Source of the DNA: JAYZQT01 sp036136335
GTDB taxonomy: Bacteria; Pseudomonadota; Alphaproteobacteria; MPNO01; UBA830
Direction: 5' to 3'
Length of the DNA: 64,000 nucleotides
Assembly (NCBI GenBank): GCA_036136335.1
Contig: JAYZQT010000039.1
Coordinates: 171,279-235,278, forward strand
Under the pieces are notes generated by a model that made no database searches, was not told where the DNA came from, and saw nothing but the letters and a program-made list of their open reading frames with translations. Shown here one piece after another: positions 25,658 to 34,663 of this stretch; within the stretch, counting starts at the first letter, position 1, and every line of letters starts with the position of its first letter. The translations under genes were made by a program, and so were the position numbers.

Positions 25658-26122
25658 ATGGAAAACGGTGAAAAAGTTGAAATCGAACTGGCGGGACTTT
25701 CGGATTATTTTGGTTATCAGTTGCGCCAGGCACAGACAGCGTCTTTTCGTGACCTGGCATCGCCATTTCGGAAACTTGGCATTTCACCCGGAGAATTCAG
25801 TTTGCTGACAATCGTTCAGGCAAACCCGGAGATACGACAGACAGACCTAATCCGGATTTACCGTCTTGATAAATCGACCATGTCGGTGGCGGTAAACCGG
25901 TTGGTGGAACGGGGTTTAATTTCCCGGAAAAAACTTCCTAAGGACCGTCGTTTTCACGGCCTTACCCTGACGCGCGCTGGTCGACAGTTATTGACAACGG
26001 CTACGGGAGTTGTCGAGGAGCAGGAAAAACGAATGGCGTCTGCTTTGTCATCTGATGAATGGGAAATTGCGATCAGTGCGCTTCGCCGCATCGCAGTGCA
26101 TCTGAAGATCGAAAACAATTAG
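25658..26122 (+). CDS. MarR-family transcriptional regulator
   Basis: A 154-residue winged-helix repressor. The fold shows a dimerisation helix, then FSLLTIVQANPEIRQTDL, the recognition helix KSTMSVAVNRLVERGLI and the wing RRFHGLTLTRAGR. MarR proteins usually leave DNA when a phenolic or acidic ligand binds. The ATG at 25658 is preferred to an in-frame TTG at 25643. The gene is divergent from the Rieske/ligase operon and carries an inverted repeat in its own promoter, so it most likely regulates both directions, possibly including the three genes behind it. Confidence 0.93.
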   Translation: MENGEKVEIELAGLSDYFGYQLRQAQTASFRDLASPFRKLGISPGEFSLLTIVQANPEIRQTDLIRIYRLDKSTMSVAVNRLVERGLISRKKLPKDRRFHGLTLTRAGRQLLTTATGVVEEQEKRMASALSSDEWEIAISALRRIAVHLKIENN

Positions 26123-26148
26123 ACTGAAAAGACAAGATACAGAGGTTT

Positions 26149-26595
26149 ATGGAGCTAAAAACAATACTAGCGTTGAAAGACGCCGCGACAATCGTCGATA
26201 CCGCCATTGGTGTTGGACGCTCTCACGATACGCTTCCTCTAACGGTCATTGTGCTTGATGTTGGTGGGCATACGGTAGTAATGAAACGAGAAGATGGATC
26301 CGGGATAATGCGCTGTGACATCGGTACTGGCAAAGCGTGGGGAGCGTTGGGGATGGGTGTGCCTACCCGGCTGCTGGGGGACAGATTGGTAGATCGCCCA
26401 GCTTTTCAGGGAGCACTGGCGGCCGTCTCCGGCGGACGATTTGTTGCGGTCCCCGGCGGCGTCTTGATTAGAGATTTGGGTAATTCGGTGATCGGCGCGG
26501 TCGGGATTTCAGGTGACAGTTCGGACAAGGACGAATATTGCGCCATCAAAGCCGCAGAGGCATCCGGTTTTACGCCGGATCCGTTGTTGCCGTAA
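26149..26595 (+). CDS. GlcG/HbpS-family protein
   Basis: A 148-residue protein of the GlcG/HbpS (DUF336) family. It shows the typical strand VIVLDVGGHTVVMKREDGSG and the close VIGAVGISGDSSDKDEYCA. HbpS binds haem in Streptomyces; other members sit in degradation operons with unclear roles. There is no signal peptide, so it is cytoplasmic. It follows marR by 26 bases and precedes the cupin gene by 33, so the three likely share a transcript. A ligand-binding or accessory role in the Rieske pathway is inferred from context only. Confidence 0.88.
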   Translation: MELKTILALKDAATIVDTAIGVGRSHDTLPLTVIVLDVGGHTVVMKREDGSGIMRCDIGTGKAWGALGMGVPTRLLGDRLVDRPAFQGALAAVSGGRFVAVPGGVLIRDLGNSVIGAVGISGDSSDKDEYCAIKAAEASGFTPDPLLP

Positions 26596-26628
26596 CCTGA
26601 CTGGGCGAGTTTCAAATTATAGGCGGTA

Positions 26629-27213
26629 ATGACAGACGTATATAAACTTCGTGAATTTGTGGCCGCAATGACAACGCTGGCTGACCGGAACTCCGGGAAT
26701 GATGATGCGATGATCGAAGGAGCGCGCCCTCTGCTAGCGACACTCATTTCTAATGATGAATGGCTTCCCGAAGAGTTTGCAAAAGAAGGACAAACTTATC
26801 GCCAGTATCTCCTTCACTGCGATCCACATCAGCGCTTCTGCGTTGTAAGCTTTGTCTGGGGTCCAGGCCAGACGACGCCCATCCACGATCATACAGTCTG
26901 GGGCCTGATCGGCATGCTGAGAGGTGCCGAACGCGGACGAAGTTTTGAATTTTCAAATGGTAATTTGATCGAAGGCGAAGAAGAACTATTACATATGGGC
27001 GATATAGATGTTGTTTCCCCGACACGGGGTGACATCCATCTCGTATCGAATGCGTTTACCGACCGCACCTCTGTAAGCATACATGTGTATGGAGCAAATA
27101 TCGGCGCCGTAAGGCGTCACGTTTTCAACCCACTGGACGGCGCAACAACGGCTTTTATCTCTGGGTATTCGAACACCACCATTCCAAACCTCTGGGACCT
27201 TTCTGATTCATGA
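26629..27213 (+). CDS. Cysteine-dioxygenase-like cupin protein
   Basis: A 194-residue cupin of the cysteine dioxygenase superfamily. Iron ligands H86 and H88 (PIHDHTVWG) and H137 (GDIHLVSN) are present. Known members oxidise thiols such as cysteine or 3-mercaptopropionate to sulfinates. The sequence is nearer the loosely defined bacterial branch than to eukaryotic CDO, so the thiol is uncertain. It lies in the marR-led transcription unit, and its TGA overlaps the start of the next gene in an ATGA. Confidence 0.88.
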   Translation: MTDVYKLREFVAAMTTLADRNSGNDDAMIEGARPLLATLISNDEWLPEEFAKEGQTYRQYLLHCDPHQRFCVVSFVWGPGQTTPIHDHTVWGLIGMLRGAERGRSFEFSNGNLIEGEEELLHMGDIDVVSPTRGDIHLVSNAFTDRTSVSIHVYGANIGAVRRHVFNPLDGATTAFISGYSNTTIPNLWDLSDS

Positions 27214-27422
27214 AAACCCTCGCCCTCTCTGTCACACTTCTGGCCATGCTGGCCGTTGCCGTTTTGGTGGCGATAATTTCGTGGCTTGAATTGGGGGATA
27301 CTGAAATTACCACACCAGGACTACTGGCAATGACCGCAGGGATCGTTCTCAGCATCGTTGTGGGCGTGGGTCTGATGTTTCTCGTATTCAAAAGCGAGCG
27401 TAGGACGGAAGAAAACCAATAA
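27210..27422 (+). CDS. Small membrane protein (70 aa)
   Basis: A 70-residue protein with two hydrophobic segments, about 4-25 and 37-60, joined by LELGDTEITTPG and ending in a charged KSERRTEENQ tail. It overlaps the cupin gene by four bases (ATGA), which indicates translational coupling. I do not recognise a family with a known function. The composition leaves little doubt that it is an inner-membrane protein. Confidence 0.7.
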   Translation: MKTLALSVTLLAMLAVAVLVAIISWLELGDTEITTPGLLAMTAGIVLSIVVGVGLMFLVFKSERRTEENQ

Positions 27423-27499
27423 ATTCTGGTGCGGAGTTATCGTGCGCAATATTTCGTGCGTAATACATTCCGCTGGTCTCGGGGCCTAATGGACCACAT

Positions 27500-28609
27500 C
27501 TAGAAGTTTATGACGCTCCGGATGCTTTCGCCCCTGTGCATGAGATCGAAGGCATCATTGATCTGTTCGAGAGGCATGGTGTGGGTGATCATCGGATCAA
27601 TTTCGATTTTTCCATCCATATACCAGTCTACGATTTTGGGGACGTCACGACGGCCCTTCGCGCCGCCAAATGCAGTACCTTTCCATACCCGTCCGGTAAC
27701 CAGCTGGAACGGGCGGGTGGAGATTTCCTGCCCAGCACCGGCGACGCCGATAATTATACTTTCGCCCCATCCACGATGGGCACATTCAAGTGCCTGACGC
27801 ATGGTATTGACGTTTCCGATGCATTCGAATGAATAGTCGGCGCCACCGTCTGTCAGATTGACAAGGTAAGGTATGAGGTCTCCCTCGACTTCATTGGGAT
27901 CAACGAAATGGGTCATACCGAAACGTTCCCCCATTTCTTTTTTGGACGGGTTGGTATCGACACCGATGATTTTGTTTGCACCAGCGAGTCGGGCGCCCTG
28001 AATGACGTTGAGCCCAATACCACCCAGTCCGAAAATTACTACGTTTGAGCCCGGTTCCACGCCTGCCGTATTTATAACGGCGCCAATTCCTGTCGTGACC
28101 CCGCATCCAATATAACAGATTTTATCGAACGGTGCGTCTTCCCGGACCTTGGCAAGTGCAATTTCGGGAACCACAGTATGGTTTGCGAACGTCGATGTGC
28201 CCATGTAGTGGAAGATCTTGTCTCCGCCTACCGAAAAGCGGCTGGTGCCATCCGGCATGACACCCTGCCCCTGCGTATCGCGAATGGAAGTACAGAGATT
28301 GGTCTTTCCGGACAGGCAGGATTTACACTGACGGCATTCGGGAATGTATAGGGGGATAACGTGATCCCCCTTCTTCAAGGTAGTCACCCCGGGGCCGCAA
28401 TCAACCACCACGCCAGCGCCTTCATGTCCTAGAATCGCCGGGAAAATACCTTCAGGATCAGCGCCGGAGAGGGTGAACTCGTCCGTGTGACAGACACCTG
28501 TTGCCTTGACCTCCACAAGGACTTCACCTTTGTTTGGACCGTCAAGCATCACGGTTTCTATTTGAAGTGGCTTACCTGCTTCGGTAGCGATCGCAGCGCG
28601 GGTTTCCAT
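27500..28609 (-). CDS. frmA: S-(hydroxymethyl)glutathione dehydrogenase / class III alcohol dehydrogenase
   Basis: A 369-residue zinc-dependent dehydrogenase that oxidises the formaldehyde-glutathione adduct with NAD. The catalytic zinc region is GVCHTDEFTLSGADPEG and GHEGAG. The structural zinc cysteines are in ECRQCKSCLSGKTNLC, and the NAD motif is FGLGGIGLNV. Length and motifs match class III enzymes closely. It is the last gene of the minus-strand catabolic run, 92 bases behind a hydrolase gene. That position suggests it removes formaldehyde released by the pathway, for instance by demethylation, although it may simply be a housekeeping gene beside it. Confidence 0.95.
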   Translation of the reverse strand: METRAAIATEAGKPLQIETVMLDGPNKGEVLVEVKATGVCHTDEFTLSGADPEGIFPAILGHEGAGVVVDCGPGVTTLKKGDHVIPLYIPECRQCKSCLSGKTNLCTSIRDTQGQGVMPDGTSRFSVGGDKIFHYMGTSTFANHTVVPEIALAKVREDAPFDKICYIGCGVTTGIGAVINTAGVEPGSNVVIFGLGGIGLNVIQGARLAGANKIIGVDTNPSKKEMGERFGMTHFVDPNEVEGDLIPYLVNLTDGGADYSFECIGNVNTMRQALECAHRGWGESIIIGVAGAGQEISTRPFQLVTGRVWKGTAFGGAKGRRDVPKIVDWYMDGKIEIDPMITHTMPLEQINDAFDLMHRGESIRSVINF

Positions 28610-28701
28610 GGTGTGTTTCTCGGCTATTTGTTTTAGGTAAAGGTGCTTCTTGTAATTATTGCAGCATGTTTTCAGTCACACTCTGGCAATGCAAGGAAAA
28701 T

Positions 28702-29562
28702 TCAGACCTCAGTCAGGTGTTCAGAGAGAATTTTGGATAGGACGGGCATCAGGTATTTGCGGAATTGTTCAGGATTTTCAGACATCGGAAAGTGACCCAC
28801 TTCCTTCATGATTATGGCATCAATCCCAAGTTTTTGCGCCGTGCGCACAGTGTCTTCCGGGGTGCAGGAAAAATCGTATTCTCCTGTCATTAGATAGACT
28901 GGACAGTTTCTAGAATTAATTCGACTGACTCTCTCCCTGTAGTCTGAATCCTCCCGATAGAAATGCAGATCACCTTTGAAGACGCCGGGCCCACTTGCGA
29001 GATAGCCCCATAGTGTCTCCCACCTGTAATGATCCGGGCTTTGCGGAGCAATCAGTCCGGATATTAGGGCAGCACATACTTGGCCGCCGTGCACATCAGA
29101 GCGATGGAGCCAATCCTGATCATACCATGGCTCCTGGTGGTCTGATGCTTCTATCCCGATGACGCCCCGGAATTCTTCAGAGTATGCCTCCGCCATGTGG
29201 AGAACTATGCGCCCACCCATTGAACAACCCATCAGCAAGGGCCGGTCAAGGTCGAGCGCATGGCAAAAAGCACGGATTGTTTCCGCATACTGGTAGGTCG
29301 TTAGTTTGTATTCCTCTTCCTGATATCCCGCAGGCGGCAATGATTTTCCATGCCAGGGCATGTCGAACGCGATCACATGAAAATTAGACAGAATTTCTTC
29401 GTCATTTAGCAGATGCCGGTACTGGCTGGCGTCCGAGCCCGCAGTATGCAGGCACACGAGGGGTATCCCGTTTCCAGCCTCTTCGAAATAAATACGGTGT
29501 GCCCGGTCATCGATGTCAAAGTGGACATATTTGCCTGAAATTGGTTCGAGGGTTCCTGTCAC
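28702..29562 (-). CDS. Alpha/beta-hydrolase
   Basis: A 286-residue hydrolase. The nucleophile is S114 in GCSMGG, the oxyanion region is CLHTAGSDASQYRH, FDMPWHGKS follows, and the C-terminal EVGHFPMSENPEQF holds the histidine. The fold and length match C-C or ester hydrolases of aromatic catabolism. The start is a GTG at 29562, ten bases after the stop of the 119-residue gene upstream, so it belongs to the same operon. It is not an S-formylglutathione hydrolase by motif, despite the adjoining formaldehyde dehydrogenase gene. Confidence 0.9.
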   Translation of the reverse strand: MTGTLEPISGKYVHFDIDDRAHRIYFEEAGNGIPLVCLHTAGSDASQYRHLLNDEEILSNFHVIAFDMPWHGKSLPPAGYQEEEYKLTTYQYAETIRAFCHALDLDRPLLMGCSMGGRIVLHMAEAYSEEFRGVIGIEASDHQEPWYDQDWLHRSDVHGGQVCAALISGLIAPQSPDHYRWETLWGYLASGPGVFKGDLHFYREDSDYRERVSRINSRNCPVYLMTGEYDFSCTPEDTVRTAQKLGIDAIIMKEVGHFPMSENPEQFRKYLMPVLSKILSEHLTEV

Positions 29563-29572
29563 GGTGGCTTTC

Positions 29573-29932
29573 TCACACGGTTCCCCGCAAGGATTCCAGA
29601 ACTTCCTTTACGTAACGTAGGTTTGCCATTAACGGATATATATCACCCTCAATAACTGCGTTGCCGGACTTCGTCATCGCGAAGATGTCATGATACCCCG
29701 GTACGGGGACCGGTTCCCAAAAAGCCCTCCAGGTTGCTACGGATGCCCGAATTGAAAAGCACCACGTCTTCATAAGATGAGGTCCTGCCTCTATGTCCGT
29801 TATCCGCCCGCAATCTGTTTCGACAAGCCAGTCAGTTTCACCTATGCCTACGAGAAATTTGATCGACAAAAGATTGCCACGCCGGACGAGGGCTACATTT
29901 TCGTTCACAAGTCGGGGCAGAGCATCAAGCAT
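29573..29932 (-). CDS. Small SCP2-like protein next to UbiD
   Basis: A 119-residue protein. The end, HDIFAMTKSGNAVIEGDIYP then LMANLRYVKEVLE, resembles the strand-helix close of SCP2 sterol-binding-like domains, and the rest is compatible with that fold. The start overlaps the end of the UbiD gene by 28 bases; no later ATG is available. The coupling to ubiD suggests an accessory or substrate-binding role. The family assignment is tentative. Confidence 0.65.
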   Translation of the reverse strand: MLDALPRLVNENVALVRRGNLLSIKFLVGIGETDWLVETDCGRITDIEAGPHLMKTWCFSIRASVATWRAFWEPVPVPGYHDIFAMTKSGNAVIEGDIYPLMANLRYVKEVLESLRGTV

Positions 29933-31452
29933 GAATCGAGAACGTAACGTCCATCATCCAGACGGGTGAGCCTACCCGCCGCATAGAAACTTTCAAGTTC
30001 GCGAACAATTTCCCGTCCATCTTCTGAACCTGTCGCATCCATAAGTTCCCGAAAATATTTCGCACCCTGTTTGAGCGCCTCCTCAACGGTTGTTTTGGAG
30101 GTCTGACGAAAAGTGGGTGGATCCGGAATCTTCCATTCCTGTGACTCCCCTTCACCGAACGGTCGCGTTAGATCAAAACCAGCTTTTGCCCCGGAACGTT
30201 CGCCCGCGAGGGAAGGATCCAGAGGTACCGCCCGGTATCCATTCGACGTCATGAGATCTCGATCGCTTTGAAACCGAGTTGCAAGCGCCCACTCCATCTG
30301 GTCATCGTTAAAAATATCGACATCCGGGTCAACAACAAAGACATGCTTGGTGTCTGCTGTTGAGCTTAGAGCCGCTGCTATAGCGTTGTGGGCTTCTCCG
30401 GGCATGCGCTGGTTGATGGAGATTCTGGCATTGTACATGCCGCCGGTGGCTGGCGGGCAATAGACGGAAACGGGCTCCCGGACGGCGTTTTCGAGGGACA
30501 TCCAGATTGCCTGCTCTGACCGCAACGCGCAGAGTTGCGCGGTGTCGGTGGTAGCCATGTTGCGGCCGCCGATGGTCGCAGTCTGGAAAACCGCATCTTC
30601 GCGATGGGTAATCGCGGTGAGGTGAAAGATCGGGTTTTGTTTCAGGCGACCATAATATCCAACGTATTCACCGTAAGGCCCTTCTGGCTGGTTCCAGCCC
30701 TCGGCGTCAATATATCCTTCTATGATGTACTCCGCGTCAGCGGGAACGCGAAGATCGTTGGTAACACATTTAACCACTGGGACCGGCTCGTTCCGGACAG
30801 CGCCGATCAGCGCCAGTTCATTTATTGGTGGCGTCATTGACAGGGCCGCGATGGCGTCAGCCGGATGAAAACCTACGCCGAACGCGATCGGCAATTGCGT
30901 GCCACATTCGTGAGAGTTTCCATACATGACACGAAGGTCGCTCGGAGCATTGAGATCAATTCCGGCATCCTGTCGCCCACGGAGCATGAGGCGACGCATT
31001 CCTACGTTCGTGTGACCAGTTTTGTGATCCAGCGAAAAGTCGAGGGTTGCAGAAATATAGGGAGCGCCGTCTTCTCCGTGCTGCAGATGGACAGGCAGGG
31101 TTGTTAGATCGGCGTCCCTGTCGCGCAGGACTACTGTCTGTACAGGTGCCTGGGCGCCATCTATTTCTACCGGCTCTTTTGGCGCGCGAAGTCGGGTCGT
31201 GACTTCAGACAAAAGCTCGGGTTCAGGGACACCAAGGGACTTGGCCAGTCGACGACGGGAACCCATAACGTTACCTGCGAGTTCCTGACCTTCGGGCCCC
31301 GCTTTGTGGAACCAGGTTGCGCGGGTATTGCCTTCCAGGCGCGCGGCAATTGTTGACAGCGGCGTTTGCTCATCAACCACTTCCACTTCACCGTCCTCTG
31401 CCATTGCTTCGAGAAAGGCCCGCAGACGAAACTTTTCCGTATCGACGGTCAC
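29905..31452 (-). CDS. UbiD-family prenylated-FMN (de)carboxylase
   Basis: A 515-residue UbiD-fold enzyme. The active-site loop EGPYGEYVGYYG (E257 and E262, five apart, as in known UbiD enzymes) and the preceding MRRLML arginine are in place. The enzyme would decarboxylate an aromatic or alpha,beta-unsaturated acid using prenyl-FMN. The UbiX partner that makes this cofactor is not in the window, so it must be elsewhere. Its start overlaps the upstream hydrolase stop in an ATGA (31449-31452). Within this operon it probably removes a carboxyl group after ring oxygenation. It is longer-bodied than ubiquinone UbiD and has no link to quinone genes here. Confidence 0.93.
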   Translation of the reverse strand: MTVDTEKFRLRAFLEAMAEDGEVEVVDEQTPLSTIAARLEGNTRATWFHKAGPEGQELAGNVMGSRRRLAKSLGVPEPELLSEVTTRLRAPKEPVEIDGAQAPVQTVVLRDRDADLTTLPVHLQHGEDGAPYISATLDFSLDHKTGHTNVGMRRLMLRGRQDAGIDLNAPSDLRVMYGNSHECGTQLPIAFGVGFHPADAIAALSMTPPINELALIGAVRNEPVPVVKCVTNDLRVPADAEYIIEGYIDAEGWNQPEGPYGEYVGYYGRLKQNPIFHLTAITHREDAVFQTATIGGRNMATTDTAQLCALRSEQAIWMSLENAVREPVSVYCPPATGGMYNARISINQRMPGEAHNAIAAALSSTADTKHVFVVDPDVDIFNDDQMEWALATRFQSDRDLMTSNGYRAVPLDPSLAGERSGAKAGFDLTRPFGEGESQEWKIPDPPTFRQTSKTTVEEALKQGAKYFRELMDATGSEDGREIVRELESFYAAGRLTRLDDGRYVLDSCLMLCPDL

Positions 31453-32234
31453 GCGGGTATCCCGGAGGCCTCGGAGATCAGCGACCAGAATGCGTCAGGG
31501 TTTTCTACGTGCGCATTATGTCCGAGCCCGGGAAGTTGTCGGGAGCCAGGGTCCAGAGTACGCAGATCGTCAACGTTCACCATCTGATCATGTTCGCCTG
31601 CTGCAAGCACTACAGGTACTCGGGCTGAGTTGTATATGTCTGTTGCGTCAGCGAATGCGACCATGGCGGTCCGATTGTCGGCAGACAAACGCCATTTACC
31701 GTCATTTTCTAGTATCCCGCCATCTGCAATATTGGAAGTCGCGTCCACGACGCCACTGAGGCCGGTAACGCGGATGAACCGCTCGCGCGCCTCCTGTTCT
31801 GTATCGAACCACCGTGCGGGGGTGTCTATCAGTTTAGAAAGTGCCGCATGCTCGTCACTGGTCCATGTCACCTTCACGCCCGCTGTGACGACTGCTTTTG
31901 GCAAAACCCCGAACCAGCCGGAGGCCAGAAGAATACCGACCAATCCTCCCATTGAGTGACCCGCCAGATACGTCTCTCCCGTGTTCTCCATCAATGCGGC
32001 CATATCCATTGCATGGTTCGCTATACCATAAATTGTGCTATGTCCGGACCGTCCGTGACCCCGCATGTCGGGTATGATCCAGCGGCCGGGCCATTTTTCA
32101 GCAAGAATAGGTTTCAGTCCCTGCCAGATATCGCCTGTCCCTGATAGCCCATGCATCAGTAACAACGTTGGTTGATCACCATTTCGGCCTTCTTCAAGCC
32201 ACAGATCAATGCCACCGACGCGCCTGATGCTCAT
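31449..32234 (-). CDS. Alpha/beta-hydrolase
   Basis: A 261-residue hydrolase. The nucleophile is in AGHSMGG (about S94), MHGLSGTGDIW forms the oxyanion loop, DMRGHGRSGHS follows, and GLGHNAHVENPDAF carries the histidine. The ATG at 32234 is chosen because it overlaps the stop of the upstream hydratase gene in an ATGA; an in-frame ATG at 32246 is also possible. It overlaps ubiD by four bases. The coupling on both sides shows it is part of one degradation operon; hydrolysis of a ring-cleavage product or ester is likely. Confidence 0.9.
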   Translation of the reverse strand: MSIRRVGGIDLWLEEGRNGDQPTLLLMHGLSGTGDIWQGLKPILAEKWPGRWIIPDMRGHGRSGHSTIYGIANHAMDMAALMENTGETYLAGHSMGGLVGILLASGWFGVLPKAVVTAGVKVTWTSDEHAALSKLIDTPARWFDTEQEARERFIRVTGLSGVVDATSNIADGGILENDGKWRLSADNRTAMVAFADATDIYNSARVPVVLAAGEHDQMVNVDDLRTLDPGSRQLPGLGHNAHVENPDAFWSLISEASGIPA

Positions 32235-33070
32235 CGGCCGTTCCACTTTGGTTGTCGTATTTCCCGGAATGCAGCATTTCCTTCCTGAGCGTCTTCCGAT
32301 TGTATTAAAATAGATTGTTCAAGCCGTTCAATCAGACGTCCTGTTTCGGTATTGGTGTTCTGGCAGGTATTGATGACATGCTTTGCCATACCCAGCGCTA
32401 ATGGCCCTCGCTCGGTCAGGATGCGCGCAAATGCGAGAGTGTTCTCCATCAATTTGTCACCTTCGTACATGCGATTGACTAATCCCCAATTTTGTCCGGT
32501 ACCCGCGTCGACCGGCAGCGTGGTCATCATCATTTCCTTGAGGACGGCCAATGCCGATCATCTGGATCATGCGTGAGGCTGCGCCTGATGCCGGGATTAC
32601 GCCAATATTGTTTTCGGTGAGAATAAATTCTGCGCTCTCTGCCGCAGTTCGGAAATCACTGCCAATGGCTATCTCGACACCCCAACCTGCGCAAACACCG
32701 TTAACCATCGAAATAACCGGTTTCTCCATAGTTTCAAGATCATCCAACATCTCGTGATAGCCCGCACGTACGCTCTATACTGCGGCGACGGGAGATTGTT
32801 CTCGTAGTCAAGGCCCAGTATGTCGCGCCCTGCGCCAGTTATGATCAGAACACGAACTGTTTCGTCAAAATTGACTTTCCAAATTATGGAACGAATTTCG
32901 CGGATCATTCTCTCGTTGAAAGCGTTCAGCTTGTCCGCCCAGTTTAACGTCAGAACCCCTATACTGTTTTCCAGCACCTCATAGAATACGGTTTCGAATT
33001 CGGCTGGATGATCGATAAATCCAACCGGTTTACCGTTTGCGTCCAAACGGACCGTTGGAGCGTTAGACAT
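32231..33070 (-). pseudogene. Enoyl-CoA hydratase/isomerase gene with two frameshifts
   Basis: Three short frames together make one crotonase-family protein of about 279 residues. Frame one runs from 33070 (VFYEVLENSIGVLTLNWADKLNAF) to RAYVRA. There a base is missing near 32762, after which the reading continues as HEMLDDLETMEKPVISMVNG and GVCAGWGVEIAIGSDFR. Near 32547 an extra C returns it to the original phase, giving IGIGR then LKEMMMTTLPVDAG. The -1 and +1 changes cancel. Oxyanion-hole and substrate segments are otherwise intact. Either the gene is recently disrupted or there are two assembly errors. It sits in an otherwise intact operon and its stop still overlaps the next start, which favours error or very recent loss. 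Confidence 0.85.
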
Positions 33071-33147
33071 TTTGCGTGTGCCTCTGCTTTTTGTGAAACC
33101 TTATCATGTCGGGTGGGCTGGGTCGGATCAACTGTTTAACACTGGGT

Positions 33148-34146
33148 TTACGGGAGCAGAACGCTCATCCCGGTCGTCGTCCGCGATTCCATATCGCGGT
33201 GGGCAGCGGCGGCGTCGGCAAGTGGATACCTTCTCTCAGTTGAAATTCGGACGTCCCCAGATAAAACGATATTGATTAAGTCTCTGGCACGGGCCAACAT
33301 CTCCTCCCTGTCACGCAGGTGCCACAAAAATGCGGCGCTGGTGATGTACAGTGATCCCATCTGGTTCAGCCTGAACAGATCAAACGGCGGGATGGGTCCC
33401 GAAGCGGTTCCATACGAAGCCAATAAACCACGTGGCCGCAGACATTGTAACGATTCCTCAAACGTATCTTTACCGACAGAATCGAACACCACAGGCACGC
33501 CTTCTCCGCCGGTTAATGACCGAACTTCTTCAACCACATTGTCACGCCCTCGTACCAACGTATGGCGGCACCCATATGACGCTGCGATTTCGGCCTTCGC
33601 AGGTGATCCAACAATTCCAATGACCCGCGCACCTAGCCGGTTTGCCCATTGGCAGACAATCTGCCCGACGCCGCCCGCAGCAGCATGTACCGCGATGGTG
33701 TCGCCCGACTTGACCGGATAGACATCATGGATGAGGTAGTGTGCGGTTAGCCCTTTGGTTGTCATTGCGGCTGCCGTTTCATAATCCAAGTCCACGGGCA
33801 GGACGATAAGGCGATCAGCCGACATTACCCGCGCTTCACAATATGCGCCGCGTGGCAATGCGTGGCCGCCACTTGAATATGCTACCCGGCTGCCTACAGA
33901 CAGATAGTTAACTCCCGCGCCGGTAGCCTCAACAATTCCTGCAGCTTCTGCCCCGATGCAATGTGGAAGGTGGGGGAGGGGATAGCGCCCGTTTCGGGTG
34001 TGGAGATCGGCAAAGTTTAGGCCGATTGCCTTGTGGCGAACACGGACTTCTCCAGGGCCGGGATCGCCAACTTCCACTTCATCCAGTTGCAAAACCTCTG
34101 GTCCACCATATGTGTGAACTCTGATCGCCCTGACTGATTCCGGCAT
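33148..34146 (-). CDS. NADPH:quinone oxidoreductase-like MDR-family enzyme
   Basis: A 332-residue zinc-free medium-chain dehydrogenase. It has the GLNFADLHTRNGRYP region, VHAAAGGVGQIVCQWA for the cofactor, and RPRGLLASYGTASGP near 248-262. Zinc-ligand cysteines are absent. Members reduce quinones or activated enones with NADPH. It lies between the Rieske beta subunit and the hydratase gene in the aromatic operon, so an enone or quinone intermediate is plausible. Confidence 0.92.
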   Translation of the reverse strand: MPESVRAIRVHTYGGPEVLQLDEVEVGDPGPGEVRVRHKAIGLNFADLHTRNGRYPLPHLPHCIGAEAAGIVEATGAGVNYLSVGSRVAYSSGGHALPRGAYCEARVMSADRLIVLPVDLDYETAAAMTTKGLTAHYLIHDVYPVKSGDTIAVHAAAGGVGQIVCQWANRLGARVIGIVGSPAKAEIAASYGCRHTLVRGRDNVVEEVRSLTGGEGVPVVFDSVGKDTFEESLQCLRPRGLLASYGTASGPIPPFDLFRLNQMGSLYITSAAFLWHLRDREEMLARARDLINIVLSGDVRISTERRYPLADAAAAHRDMESRTTTGMSVLLP

Positions 34147-34178
34147 GGACTACCATTCGTTTGGAAAAGGGGGTCAGC

Positions 34179-34655
34179 TTAGAAGGGGACGCTCAGTCCG
34201 TCCATCATGCTGTCACAGTTCGCCAGCTCAACTTTCTTCCACTGAATACAAAAATCATTACCCGTTCGCGATAACCCGTGCCACTGGGTACCACCAAAAA
34301 GTCTCTGATTGTTGCGTCTGTATTCGATCATCTGGAATTTGGACCGCACCGTGTAACAGTCACCGGAATTTTCTTCGATAGTGGCATTCGCGACGAGACG
34401 GCTGGTACGCGACAACGGCGACTGTGCATGGAGTGAGCCCGCAGTTAACCTTCTTACTCGAGTTTCAAGCAGCTGGCGGTCATCATACATCAGGGACACG
34501 GTGTGCCGTGGATCACTCTGCCCTTCTTCGATCGGCACCCAATACCAGCCATCGTCGGCAAAAAGCGCTAGCCAGTCATTCCACCGTCGTTCATCCAGTA
34601 TCCGCGCTTCCAGAACCAGAAATGCCTCAACCTCTTCCAATGTGATCATCGTCAT
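34179..34655 (-). CDS. Aromatic-ring-hydroxylating dioxygenase, beta subunit
   Basis: A 158-residue subunit of the SnoaL-like (NTF2) fold. ARILDERRWNDWLALFADDGWYWVP is the usual N-terminal helix and strand of the family, and FQMIEYRRNNQRLFGGTQW closes it. It structures the alpha3beta3 hexamer and has no metal. It follows the alpha-subunit gene by eight bases, as is usual. The ATG at 34649 is a possible alternative start. Confidence 0.93.
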   Translation of the reverse strand: MTMITLEEVEAFLVLEARILDERRWNDWLALFADDGWYWVPIEEGQSDPRHTVSLMYDDRQLLETRVRRLTAGSLHAQSPLSRTSRLVANATIEENSGDCYTVRSKFQMIEYRRNNQRLFGGTQWHGLSRTGNDFCIQWKKVELANCDSMMDGLSVPF

Positions 34656-34663
34656 TGCCGGTG

